This document shows positions 54,560 to 64,000 of a stretch of 64,000 nucleotides of DNA, one piece after another. The stretch comes from Jannaschia sp. CCS1 (GTDB lineage: Bacteria > Pseudomonadota > Alphaproteobacteria > Rhodobacterales > Rhodobacteraceae), in NCBI RefSeq assembly GCF_000013565.1, contig NC_007802.1, positions 2,232,001 through 2,296,000 on the forward strand, in the 5' to 3' direction. The position numbers were made by a program, and so were the translations under genes. Below the pieces are notes generated by a model. It saw only the letters and a program-made list of their open reading frames with translations. It was not told the DNA's origin and made no database searches. Within the stretch, counting starts at the first letter, position 1; each line of letters begins with the position of its first letter.

Positions 54560-54906
54560 CGCCACTAGGAGGTGCGTGGCGCAGGCGACGTTGATTGGAC
54601 CGATTTGATCCGCATTCCCAACCGCCGCGATGGGCCGGGTGCGCCATGGACCAAACCTAACATTTCGCAGGCCAAGACGGTTTTGGTCCGACATCCCACA
54701 ATCCACGCCGATGGCAACTTGACAAAACGCCGGGCCTGACGCATTCAGCCCCTTCCAACCCCGCTGGGATTCCCTGCGCGGGATGGAGATATGGTTACAA
54801 TCACCCATAAGGGTGCGCTGTCCGAGGTGGGGAAACGCCCCGAAACACGTGCGATGCCAAGCGTATCGTCCGGACCACAGGATGCGGTGAGACAAAGGAA
54901 AAGCCC
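54560..54906. other. rplU upstream region, no gene seen
   Basis: 347 bases between the DUF2059 gene and rplU. I see no protein or RNA gene with support. The rplU promoter must lie here or nearby; AAAGGAAAAGCCC just before the rplU ATG provides its ribosome site. Confidence 0.45.
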
Positions 54907-55683
54907 ATGTTCGCTGTCATGAAGACAGGCGGCAAGCAATATAAGGTCCAGGCCGGCGATAAGCTGCGCGTGGAATTGCTTGCAGCAGAGGCCGGTGAAG
55001 CGGTCCAGTTCAACGAAATTCTGATGCTTGGCGGGGACAATGTCACCGTGGGCGCGCCGCTGGTGGAAGGTGCCGCCGTGCAGGCCAACGTGATTGAACA
55101 GGTGAAGGGCGCAAAGCTCATTCACTACGTCAAGCGCCGCCGGAAGCACTCGTCCCAGCGCAAGAAGGGTCACCGTCAGAAGCTGACCCTTATCGAGATT
55201 ACGGATATCCTCGCCTCGGGCGGTGATAAATCCGGCATGAAGACCGCCATCGGCGCGGGCATGGTGGCCGTGGCCGCCGGTGCCGTGGCAACCGCCGCGG
55301 TTGTGGCCACGAAAGCCGCCAAGAAGGCCAAGGACGCCAAGGATGAGGCCCCGAAGGCCGCACCCAAGGCCGAGAAGAAGAAAGCGGCGCCTAAGAAGGC
55401 GAAAGCCGAGGCAGCCCCCGCTGCGGCCGACGAGGGCACGCGCCCCGCAAACCTGCTGGACGCGGCCCGCGACGGCAAGGCCGACGATCTCAAGAAGATC
55501 TCCGGCGTTGGTCCGAAGCTGGAAGGCTTGCTGAACGAGAACGGCGTGTACCACTTTGACCAGATCATGGCGTGGGGCCCGTCCGAGATTGCCTATATGG
55601 ATGACAAGCTGTCGTTCAAAGGCCGCATTGAGCGTGACAACTGGATCGAGCAAGCCACCGCGTTTGCCGCAGAACAGGAGTAA
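54907..55683 (+). CDS. rplU: Ribosomal protein L21 with long C-terminal extension
   Basis: Residues 1-102 are a normal bacterial L21 (MFAVMKTGGKQYKVQAGDKL ... HRQKLTLIEITD). Residues 103-258 are extra: a hydrophobic Ala/Val-rich segment (about 114-134), a Lys/Ala-rich linker (135-174), and a helix-hairpin-helix-like module (about 193-252: LKKISGVGPKLEGLLNENG, then WIEQATAFAAEQE) like those in NADH-dehydrogenase-associated or DNA-binding proteins. It runs in one frame with no sign of a lost stop. L21 tails are a recurrent feature in this group as far as I recall, but the role is unknown. rpmA follows 7 bases later. Confidence 0.9.
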   Translation: MFAVMKTGGKQYKVQAGDKLRVELLAAEAGEAVQFNEILMLGGDNVTVGAPLVEGAAVQANVIEQVKGAKLIHYVKRRRKHSSQRKKGHRQKLTLIEITDILASGGDKSGMKTAIGAGMVAVAAGAVATAAVVATKAAKKAKDAKDEAPKAAPKAEKKKAAPKKAKAEAAPAAADEGTRPANLLDAARDGKADDLKKISGVGPKLEGLLNENGVYHFDQIMAWGPSEIAYMDDKLSFKGRIERDNWIEQATAFAAEQE

Positions 55684-55690
55684 ATGACCG

Positions 55691-55960
55691 ATGGCACATA
55701 AAAAAGCAGGTGGTTCCTCCCGTAACGGTCGCGACTCAGCCGGTCGCCGCCTTGGCATCAAAAAGTACGGCGGCGAATCCGTCATCGCGGGCAACATCAT
55801 CGCACGTCAGCGCGGCAATAAGTGGTGGCCGGGTGAAGGTGTTGGCGAAGGCAAGGACCACACGATCTATGCGGTCGCCGACGGTCACGTGTCCTTCAAG
55901 AAAGGCTTCAAGGGCCGTACGTTTATTTCCGTTCTCCCAGCGGCCGAGGCCGCAGAGTAA
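55691..55960 (+). CDS. rpmA: Ribosomal protein L27
   Basis: An 89-residue L27 starting directly with [20 protein letters not shown], whose N-terminal tail reaches the ribosomal peptidyl-transferase centre. It keeps the family core [18 protein letters not shown]. The rplU-rpmA pair with obgE downstream is the conserved order. A clear terminator follows at 55992-56016. Confidence 0.97.
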   Translation: MAHKKAGGSSRNGRDSAGRRLGIKKYGGESVIAGNIIARQRGNKWWPGEGVGEGKDHTIYAVADGHVSFKKGFKGRTFISVLPAAEAAE

Positions 55961-55991
55961 CCGCCACATCCCGTGGGTAAGATTTTTCAGG

Positions 55992-56016
55992 GGGCCGGCG
56001 ACATCGCCGGCCCTTT
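55992..56016 (+). terminator. Intrinsic terminator after rpmA
   Basis: GGGCCGGCG (55992-56000) and CGCCGGCCC (56005-56013) form a perfect 9-base-pair stem with a 4-base loop (ACAT) followed by TTT. It separates rplU-rpmA from the acetyltransferase gene. Confidence 0.85.
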
Positions 56017-56109
56017 CCGCATTTCGTGAGTTGTGCGCGGAGGCTCCCATTCCCATCTGATTGGGGTGGGTGGCGCGCAATGACCGTCGGTTGGGAGGAA
56101 GACCGAATT

Positions 56110-56649
56110 ATGAAACAGGAAGCGATTTTGGCCCAGGCCGTGATTGAGACGCAACGCATGTTCCTGCGGCCCCTGCGGTCGTCTGATGCAGGGTTGCTGG
56201 CGATGTATTGTGCGGACAAGCGGGTGGCCGAGATGACGTCGGCGATACCCCATCCGTACCCCCCGGGGGCCGCGGAAAGCTTCATCGCCAATGTAACCAA
56301 AGAGGATCGCGGCGCATTCGCCTGGGTGATGGACGCGACGGAGTTTGGTGGCGCAGAGGTTATGGGCGTGATCTCATTGGATCAGATGGACCGGGATCAG
56401 TCAGAGATCGGCTATTGGGTCGCGCCCGCGATGTGGAACACCGGGTTCGCGTCCGAGGCCGTTCATGCGCTGGTGGAAGCCAACCCCTTGGAGAACAAGA
56501 CGATTTTTGGGTCTGTCTTCCAGGACAATCCAGGCTCTGCCCGGGTGTTGACGAATGCAGGCTTTGACTATCTGGGCGACGCCGAAGCCTTTTCCGTGGC
56601 GCGCAATGCCAAAGTTGCGACGTGGACATATCTCAGGCGTTTGGCGTAA
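56110..56649 (+). CDS. GNAT-family N-acetyltransferase (RimJ/RimL-like)
   Basis: A 179-residue acetyltransferase of the RimJ/RimL type (acetyltransferase_3). Features are IETQRMFLRPLRSSDAGLL near the N-terminus, IGYWVAPAMWNTGFASEA containing the acetyl-CoA binding turn, and GSVFQDNPGSARVLTNAGFD, the characteristic N-x-x-S block. ATG 56110 is preferred, with GGGAGGAAG about 9 bases upstream; an in-frame ATG at 56080 is the alternative. Target (protein N-terminus or small molecule) is unknown. Confidence 0.87.
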   Translation: MKQEAILAQAVIETQRMFLRPLRSSDAGLLAMYCADKRVAEMTSAIPHPYPPGAAESFIANVTKEDRGAFAWVMDATEFGGAEVMGVISLDQMDRDQSEIGYWVAPAMWNTGFASEAVHALVEANPLENKTIFGSVFQDNPGSARVLTNAGFDYLGDAEAFSVARNAKVATWTYLRRLA

Positions 56650-58871
<2,222 letters not shown>

Positions 58872-58933
58872 CCCCTTCACAGACGCTCAAAACCCAATAT
58901 CCTGTCCCCTCCGCCCCTGCATCGAGGTGTCCC

Positions 58934-60202
58934 ATGAAAGACCTGACCGATAACGTCCCCGCCCTGATGGCCGAAATCGGCGCGCGCGCCAAAAATGCCA
59001 GCGCAGAACTGGCATTTGCCTCGCCAGAGGCCAAGTTTACGGCGCTGACGGCGGCGGCGGATGCCGTCTGGGCGCGCCGGGCTGACATCATCGCGGCGAA
59101 TGAGAAAGACATGGCGTTCGGGCGCGAGAAGGGGCTTTCGGACGCGATGCTGGACCGGCTGATGCTGGATGAGGCCCGGGTGGAGGGGATCGTGACAGGC
59201 TTGCGCGCGGTCGCAGGGCAGGAGGATCCCGTGGGTCACGTGATGACCGAATGGGAGATGGAGAGCGGGCTGCACATCAAGCGCGTTCGCACGCCCCTCG
59301 GCGTGATCGGTGTGATCTATGAGAGCCGCCCCAATGTAACGGCGGATGCGGGCGCGTTGTGCCTGAAATCCGGCAACGCGGTGATCTTGCGGGGCGGATC
59401 GGAAAGCTTCCATTCCTCGGGCGCGCTGGCGGATTGTCTGCAAGAGGGGCTGCGGACGGCGGGCCTGCCGGAAGATGCCGTCCAGCGCGTCCCCACCCGC
59501 GACCGCGCCGCCGTGTCCGAGATGTTGGCGATGACCGAGACCATCGACGTGATCGTGCCGCGCGGCGGCAAGGGCCTTGTGGCGCTGGTGCAGCGAGAGG
59601 CGCGGGTGCCCGTCTTTGCGCATCTGGAGGGGATTTGCCACATCTACCTCGACGCCTCCGCCGATCCGGAAAAGGCGCTGCGTGTGGTCTTGAACGCCAA
59701 GACCCGCCGGACCGGGATATGTGGCTCGGCCGAGTGTCTGCTGATCCACCAAGACATCGCCGACACCATTGGTCAGGGTGTTGTACGGGCTTTAATTGAT
59801 GCAGGCGTAGAGGTCCGCGGCGATAAAAGTATTGAGGAAATTGAAGGGGTTACGCGCGCAAGTGAAAGTGATTGGGGCCAGGAATTCCTCGACATGATCA
59901 TCGCCGCGCGGGTTGTCGAGGATCTGGACGACGCGCTTGATCACATCCGCACCTATGGCTCCAACCATACCGACGCAATCATTGCCGAGGACGACGCGGC
60001 CGTCGCGCGGTTCTTCCAGCGGCTCGACAGCGCGATCCTGATACACAACGCCTCGACCCAGTTTGCCGATGGCGGGGAGTTTGGGATGGGCGCGGAGATC
60101 GGGATTGCGACGGGCAAGATGCATGCACGGGGTCCGGTGGGGTCAGAGCAGTTGACCTCGTTCAAATATCTGGTGACGGGCGATGGGACAATTCGCGGCT
60201 GA
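58934..60202 (+). CDS. proA: Gamma-glutamyl phosphate reductase
   Basis: Second enzyme of proline synthesis, an NADPH-dependent member of the aldehyde dehydrogenase superfamily, 422 residues. Visible signatures are [34 protein letters not shown], and the catalytic-Cys block [16 protein letters not shown]. It lies 62 bases past proB in the obgE-proB-proA order. Confidence 0.96.
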
Positions 60203-60228
60203 CGGCGCGTTGGACGGGTTGCGGTAGT

Positions 60229-60275
60229 GGGGGCCTGCCCCCACACCTCCGGGATATTTATGGAACGAGGAAGAG
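60229..60275. repeat. Intergenic palindromic repeat, copy 2
   Basis: GGGGGCCTGCCCCC hairpin (60229-60242), then CACACCTCCGGGATATTT, ending in a GAACGAGGAAGAGG tail. It is between proA and the MetC-like gene. Copy 1 is at 56670, and a degraded third copy (GGGGC, a 6-base loop, GCCCC, then a CACACCCACCGGGGAATT tract) lies at about 62050-62083 before phoR. Confidence 0.8.
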
Positions 60276-60288
60276 GAGGGGGCCTGCG

Positions 60289-61479
60289 ATGAGCGATGGG
60301 CGCAACGAGAAGCCGAGAACATTGGTGCGGCGGGCGGCCCTGCGGGAGGGCGTGAGCCGGGCCGTCGTGACGCCCATCCAGCCCTCGGTCGTCTATGCCT
60401 CGCCGTCCATCGCGACGCTGCATGCGCAGTACGAGGGGCGCGCCCATGGCTACACTTATGCGCGCGAGGGGCATCCGAACGCGGAGTTGCTGGCCCGCAA
60501 GATCGATATGCTGGAGGAGGCTGATGGCGGCTTGATCCTCGGCTCGGGTATGGCGGCTGTGTCGGCGACCATTCTGGGGCTGTTGGGGCAGGGGGATCAT
60601 ATCGTCGGGGGCAATCAGCTGTACGGGCGGTCCTTGCGATTGATGCATCAGGATCTGGGGCGGTTCGGCATTGCCACATCCGTGGCCGATCCCACAGATG
60701 TGGACGCCATGCGCGCCGCCTTGCGGCCTGAGACCAAGATGATCCTGGTGGAGGTGATCTCCAACCCGACGTTGCGGGTGGCGGATATGGCCGGGATCAT
60801 CGCGCTGGCGCGGGAGGTTGGGGTGATCCTGGCCGTGGACAACACCTTCACCACGCCCGCCGCCTATAGGCCGCTGGTCGAGGGCGCCGATATTACGATC
60901 CATTCCGTCACCAAACTGTTGGCGGGACATTCCGATGTGACGCTTGGCTATGTCGCGGCACGGGACGCAGACCAGATGCGCGCGATCTATGATTTCGCGG
61001 TGACGGTGGGCATGACGCCCGCGCCCAATGAGTGTTGGTTGGCGGAACGGGGTCTTTACACCTTCCCCCTGCGGTTTGAGAAGGCGCAGGCCAATGCGGC
61101 AGGATTGGCGGATTACCTGGCGGCGCACCCCAAGGTGGCGCGGGTGCTGTATCCCGGACGTGATGATCACCCCGATCACGGGCTTGCCACGGCGCTCGTT
61201 GGTCAAGCCTTTGGCAACATGGTGAGTTTTGAACTGAACGATGCCTCGGAAGCCGCCGCCGACCGCATGGTTCAGGCCGCCCCGGATCTGCCCTTTGCCC
61301 CCACCTTGGGCGATGTCGGTACGACGCTGAGCCATCCGGCCTCCTCCAGTCACCGGGGGCTGACGGCGGAGGGGCGTGCAGCGCTGGGGATCTCGGACGG
61401 GTTTTTCCGGGTCTCCGTCGGGATTGAAGATCTGGACTTGCTGATCGCGGATTTCGAGGCGGGCCTCGCGGCGGTCTAA
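60289..61479 (+). CDS. metC: PLP-dependent trans-sulfuration enzyme (cystathionine beta-lyase-like)
   Basis: A 396-residue Cys/Met-metabolism PLP enzyme. The PLP lysine is in IHSVTKLLAGHSDVTLGY; other family motifs are YTYAREGHPNAELL, LGSGMAAVSAT and VDNTFTTPA. The family includes cystathionine beta- and gamma-lyases and O-acetylhomoserine sulfhydrylases, and sequence alone does not separate them with certainty; beta-lyase is the common annotation for this alphaproteobacterial type. The stop overlaps that of the convergent gene by 3 bases. Confidence 0.85.
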   Translation: MSDGRNEKPRTLVRRAALREGVSRAVVTPIQPSVVYASPSIATLHAQYEGRAHGYTYAREGHPNAELLARKIDMLEEADGGLILGSGMAAVSATILGLLGQGDHIVGGNQLYGRSLRLMHQDLGRFGIATSVADPTDVDAMRAALRPETKMILVEVISNPTLRVADMAGIIALAREVGVILAVDNTFTTPAAYRPLVEGADITIHSVTKLLAGHSDVTLGYVAARDADQMRAIYDFAVTVGMTPAPNECWLAERGLYTFPLRFEKAQANAAGLADYLAAHPKVARVLYPGRDDHPDHGLATALVGQAFGNMVSFELNDASEAAADRMVQAAPDLPFAPTLGDVGTTLSHPASSSHRGLTAEGRAALGISDGFFRVSVGIEDLDLLIADFEAGLAAV

Positions 61480-61889
61480 ACCAGATGCAGGGCCGAACTG
61501 CCGTCCAGCGCGATCAGATCTACATTCAGATCCGGCGCTTCGGCCAGCACATCGGCGCGGACCAGGGGAATGTCCGGCATATGGGGCGCAAGGATCAGGA
61601 CCCGACCCGCGAACCGGGCCTGCGACAGGGTTGTCAGCAGATCCATGGCGTCAAAACCGCGCGCTGTCAGCGGGGCAAGGATCAGGTCGGGCGCGTCCGG
61701 GCCGGTGGTCTCTGTGACAGAAATGTGCGCGAGGGGGCGTTTGGACACGGCCGCCTCTGGTGCCAACACATGGCGCGGCATTTGCGAAAGGGCTGCATCC
61801 GAAAGCGCCACGGCCAGGACAGCAGGCCTTGCGGCAAGCCCGGCAGAATGCGGCGGGGCATCGGACTGCACGTGGGGGTCGGTCTTCAT
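61476..61889 (-). CDS. Hypothetical protein
   Basis: A 137-residue protein I do not recognise. The C-terminal half has alternating strands and helices (PDLILAPLTARGFDAMDLLT, GRVLILAPHMPDIPLVRADV), the pattern of a response-regulator-like alpha/beta domain, but no phosphorylatable Asp motif is clear. The ATG at 61889 (MKTDPHVQ) is preferred. It is convergent with metC and faces away from phoR. Confidence 0.6.
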   Translation of the reverse strand: MKTDPHVQSDAPPHSAGLAARPAVLAVALSDAALSQMPRHVLAPEAAVSKRPLAHISVTETTGPDAPDLILAPLTARGFDAMDLLTTLSQARFAGRVLILAPHMPDIPLVRADVLAEAPDLNVDLIALDGSSALHLV

Positions 61890-62100
61890 GGCTCTGCCAC
61901 CTGCGTCTTGGCACGGCAGGTCTGAAATTGCCGCGCTTTGGATCACTCTTGGACCTTTGTATAATCCAAAGCCCATTCTTTGCCAATGCAACCATTTCAC
62001 GCACAAATGAAGGAAGGTGAATATTGGCAGGGTCTATCAGTTGCGGCGCGGGGCAGAATCGCCCCACACCCACCGGGGAATTCGGAAAGGGGCAGGGGGC

Positions 62101-63141
62101 ATGACCTACAGCGCAATTCACTCCCTCATCGATGCCGTGCCCGATCCGATGGTGCTGATCGCGCCGGATGGCACAATCGGGCACGCCAATGCGGGCGCGA
62201 CGGCGCTTTTTGGGGGATGGATCATCGGGCGCAGCCACGGGCTCGCGTTGCGCCACCCTGCACTTCTGGAGCAGATTGATGCCGTTCGGTCGGGGGAGGC
62301 CTCGGCCAAGCTGCGCATCGAGCGGTCTGAGCAGGCGGGCGTCACGCAATACAAGGTCCGCATCTCGGCACTAACCGGGGGCGCTGCGGGCGCATTGGTG
62401 CTGCATTTCACCGACATCACCCATCTGCGCGAGACCGAAGAGATGCGCCGCGATTTCGTGGCCAATGTGTCCCACGAGCTGCGGACGCCGCTGACATCCG
62501 TGATGGGGTTCATCGAGACGCTGCGCGGCCCCGCCCGCAATGACCCGGCGGCGCAGGACCGATTCCTGGGCATCATGGAGGCCGAGGCGGGGCGGATGAA
62601 CCGCCTGATCTCGGACCTTCTGTCCCTGAGCAAGGTGGAGGCGGCGGAGCGCAAGCGCCCCACGGAGCAGGTCGACCTCGCCGTCCTTCTGGAGGAGGTG
62701 ATCGCAGCTCTGCGGCCCCGGGCGGACGATGCGGGCAATCGGCTAGAGCTGATCCACGACGACGCGCCTGCGTTGGTGCGAGGGGATCACGATCAACTGA
62801 TGCAGGTGTTCCTGAATCTGGCCGAGAATGCGCTGAAGTATGGCGGGCCGGGACAGCCCGTGACGCTGCGCCTGTCACGGGGCCAGGGCGGTGGGATCAA
62901 CGGCAGGGCGATGATCCGCGTCGATGTCACCGATCAGGGGCCGGGCATCGACTCGCAACATCTGCCGCGCCTGACGGAGCGATTCTACCGCGTCGATGCC
63001 CACAGATCGCGGGAAATGGGGGGGACGGGGCTGGGGCTGGCGATTGTGAAGCACATCGTCAATCGCCACCGGGGGCGGCTGAAAATCACGTCACAACAGG
63101 GACATGGCAGCACATTTTCCGTGCAGCTTCCTGTGGAGTAA
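62101..63141 (+). CDS. phoR: Phosphate-regulon sensor histidine kinase PhoR
   Basis: A 346-residue kinase that, together with PhoB, senses phosphate through the Pst transporter. It has an N-terminal PAS domain (about 8-110), the phospho-accepting His in NVSHELRTPLTSVMGFIETL, and an ATPase domain with NLAENALKYG, DQGPGID and GGTGLGLAIVKH. There is no clear membrane helix, a shortened form seen in some alphaproteobacteria. The Pho box and pstS directly downstream support the assignment. ATG 62101 is preferred; an in-frame ATG at 62017 would start inside the degraded repeat. Confidence 0.9.
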   Translation: MTYSAIHSLIDAVPDPMVLIAPDGTIGHANAGATALFGGWIIGRSHGLALRHPALLEQIDAVRSGEASAKLRIERSEQAGVTQYKVRISALTGGAAGALVLHFTDITHLRETEEMRRDFVANVSHELRTPLTSVMGFIETLRGPARNDPAAQDRFLGIMEAEAGRMNRLISDLLSLSKVEAAERKRPTEQVDLAVLLEEVIAALRPRADDAGNRLELIHDDAPALVRGDHDQLMQVFLNLAENALKYGGPGQPVTLRLSRGQGGGINGRAMIRVDVTDQGPGIDSQHLPRLTERFYRVDAHRSREMGGTGLGLAIVKHIVNRHRGRLKITSQQGHGSTFSVQLPVE

Positions 63142-63158
63142 ATGCCTGGGGCATGTCG

Positions 63159-63191
63159 TGTCATAAAACCGTTACACAAGCGTCACAAAAG
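63159..63191 (+). promoter_or_regulatory. Pho box (PhoB site) upstream of pstS
   Basis: Three consecutive 11-base units, TGTCATAAAAC, CGTTACACAAG and CGTCACAAAAG, match the PhoB direct-repeat pattern of a 7-base GTCAyaa-type half site plus a 4-base AT-rich spacer. They lie 86 bases before the pstS start. Confidence 0.85.
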
Positions 63192-63277
63192 CTTGGCCAA
63201 CGGTGCGTAGTCCAAGCCTCAAGCGCGAGGCAGACGCCCTGCGTGATGTCTGAAAACAACCTTGGAGCACCTCCAAC

Positions 63278-64000
63278 ATGTCGTTCGCAAAATTGAGCGT
63301 TTCCGTCCTTGCCGTCACGGCCATCACGACGGCGGCCTCGGCCCAGAGCCGGGACAACGTGCAGATCGCCGGGTCCTCGACCGTGCTGCCCTATGCGACC
63401 ATCGTCGCCGAGGCGTTTGGCGAGAACTTTGACTTCCCCACACCGGTCGTTGAATCGGGCGGCTCCTCCACCGGTCTGCGCCGCTTCTGCGAGGGCGTGG
63501 GCGAGAACACCACCGACATCGCCAATTCCTCCCGCTCGATCCGCGAGAGCGAAATCGCCACCTGCGCTGAAAACGGCGTGACCGACATCATCGAAGTGCG
63601 CTTCGGGTATGACGGCATCGTCTTCGCCTCGGACATCAACGGTCCGTCGTTTGAATTCACCCAGTCCGACTGGCACCTGGCGCTCGCCGCCGAATTGCCG
63701 GTGGATGGCGAGATGGTCGCCAACCCCAACACCAACTGGAGCCAGGTGCGCGATGGCCTGCCGGATCAGCCGATCTCTGCCTTCGTTCCCGGCACCCGCC
63801 ACGGCACCCGCGAAGTCTTCGACGAGCGTGTGATCCTTCAGGGTTGCGAAGACAACGGCTCCATGGCCGCGATAATGGACATGGGCATGGATGAGGATGC
63901 GGCTGAGGAAGCCTGCATGGAATTGCGCGCCGATGGCGTGTCTGTCGACATCGACGGCGACTATACCGAGACGCTGGCCCGCATCAACGCCGACGCCAAC
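63278..64000 (+). CDS. pstS: Phosphate ABC transporter binding protein, 5' part
   Basis: Periplasmic phosphate receptor; 241 residues visible and still open at the window end. The signal peptide (about 1-22, ending in ASAQ) is followed by RDNVQIAGSSTVLPYATIVAE, the phosphate-binding SST motif, and by VESGGSSTGLRRFCEGVGEN with IANSSR. The acidic C-terminal half (DGEMVANPNTNWSQV, PGTRHGTREVF) fits the larger PstS type of this group. Its promoter carries a Pho box, so it is induced by phosphate shortage through PhoB. Confidence 0.95.
   Translation, partial: MSFAKLSVSVLAVTAITTAASAQSRDNVQIAGSSTVLPYATIVAEAFGENFDFPTPVVESGGSSTGLRRFCEGVGENTTDIANSSRSIRESEIATCAENGVTDIIEVRFGYDGIVFASDINGPSFEFTQSDWHLALAAELPVDGEMVANPNTNWSQVRDGLPDQPISAFVPGTRHGTREVFDERVILQGCEDNGSMAAIMDMGMDEDAAEEACMELRADGVSVDIDGDYTETLARINADAN

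Noticed and set aside
59953-61353. 466-codon open frame on the minus strand
   Set aside because: Antisense to proA and the MetC-like gene, both with family motifs; no motifs of its own.

Overview
The window is GC-rich, densely coded DNA from an alphaproteobacterium, most likely a member of the Rhodobacterales (Roseobacter/Rhodobacter type). The best evidence is gene order: dusB(nifR3)-ntrB-ntrC-ntrY-ntrX-trkA-trkH-hfq-hflX, a fused ispDF next to pgpA and cinA, an NtrC without the GAFTGA loop, and an L21 ribosomal protein with a long C-terminal tail. This placement is an inference from content; no database was searched.

Layout. 1-7 kb: 3' part of lipA, a soluble chemoreceptor, two c-type cytochromes, hpt, a RatA/COQ10-type START protein and amtB. 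6.5-8.6 kb (minus): coupled ispDF-pgpA-cinA. 8.8-22 kb (plus): the nitrogen regulatory block dusB-ntrBC-ntrYX, then trkAH, hfq and hflX, with a TPR protein on the other strand. 22-27.5 kb: a GAF-EAL phosphodiesterase and a minus-strand B12-import operon (ferredoxin-like protein, BtuF/C/D-like) behind a cobalamin riboswitch. 27.7-31.2 kb: a minus-strand operon of flavin oxidoreductase, CobW/ZigA GTPase, DUF1826 and DUF6525 proteins, divergent from an Rrf2 regulator with a perfect operator-like palindrome between them.

32-39 kb is the most notable region. A BTAD/TPR transcription activator is followed by four tightly coupled genes: a large HExxH metallopeptidase-like protein, a 188-residue protein ending in three six-residue repeats (NSADYG/DSADYG/SSADFG), a YcaO protein and a TfuA protein. 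YcaO plus TfuA is the known pair for peptide-backbone thioamidation, so this looks like an uncharacterised RiPP or protein-thioamidation system whose substrate carries a repeated aromatic-Gly motif.

39.4-52.7 kb is a catabolic island: a complete branched-chain-amino-acid-type ABC importer (minus), then a minus arm (P450, SDR, ThuA, SDR, NIPSNAP) and a plus arm (two amidohydrolases, a second P450 of the same family, a divergent SDR) around a MarR regulator. The substrate is unknown. 53-64 kb returns to core genes: tRNA-Ser(CGA), a DUF2059 protein, rplU-rpmA, a GNAT acetyltransferase, obgE-proB-proA, a MetC-like PLP enzyme, phoR, and the 5' part of pstS behind a Pho box.
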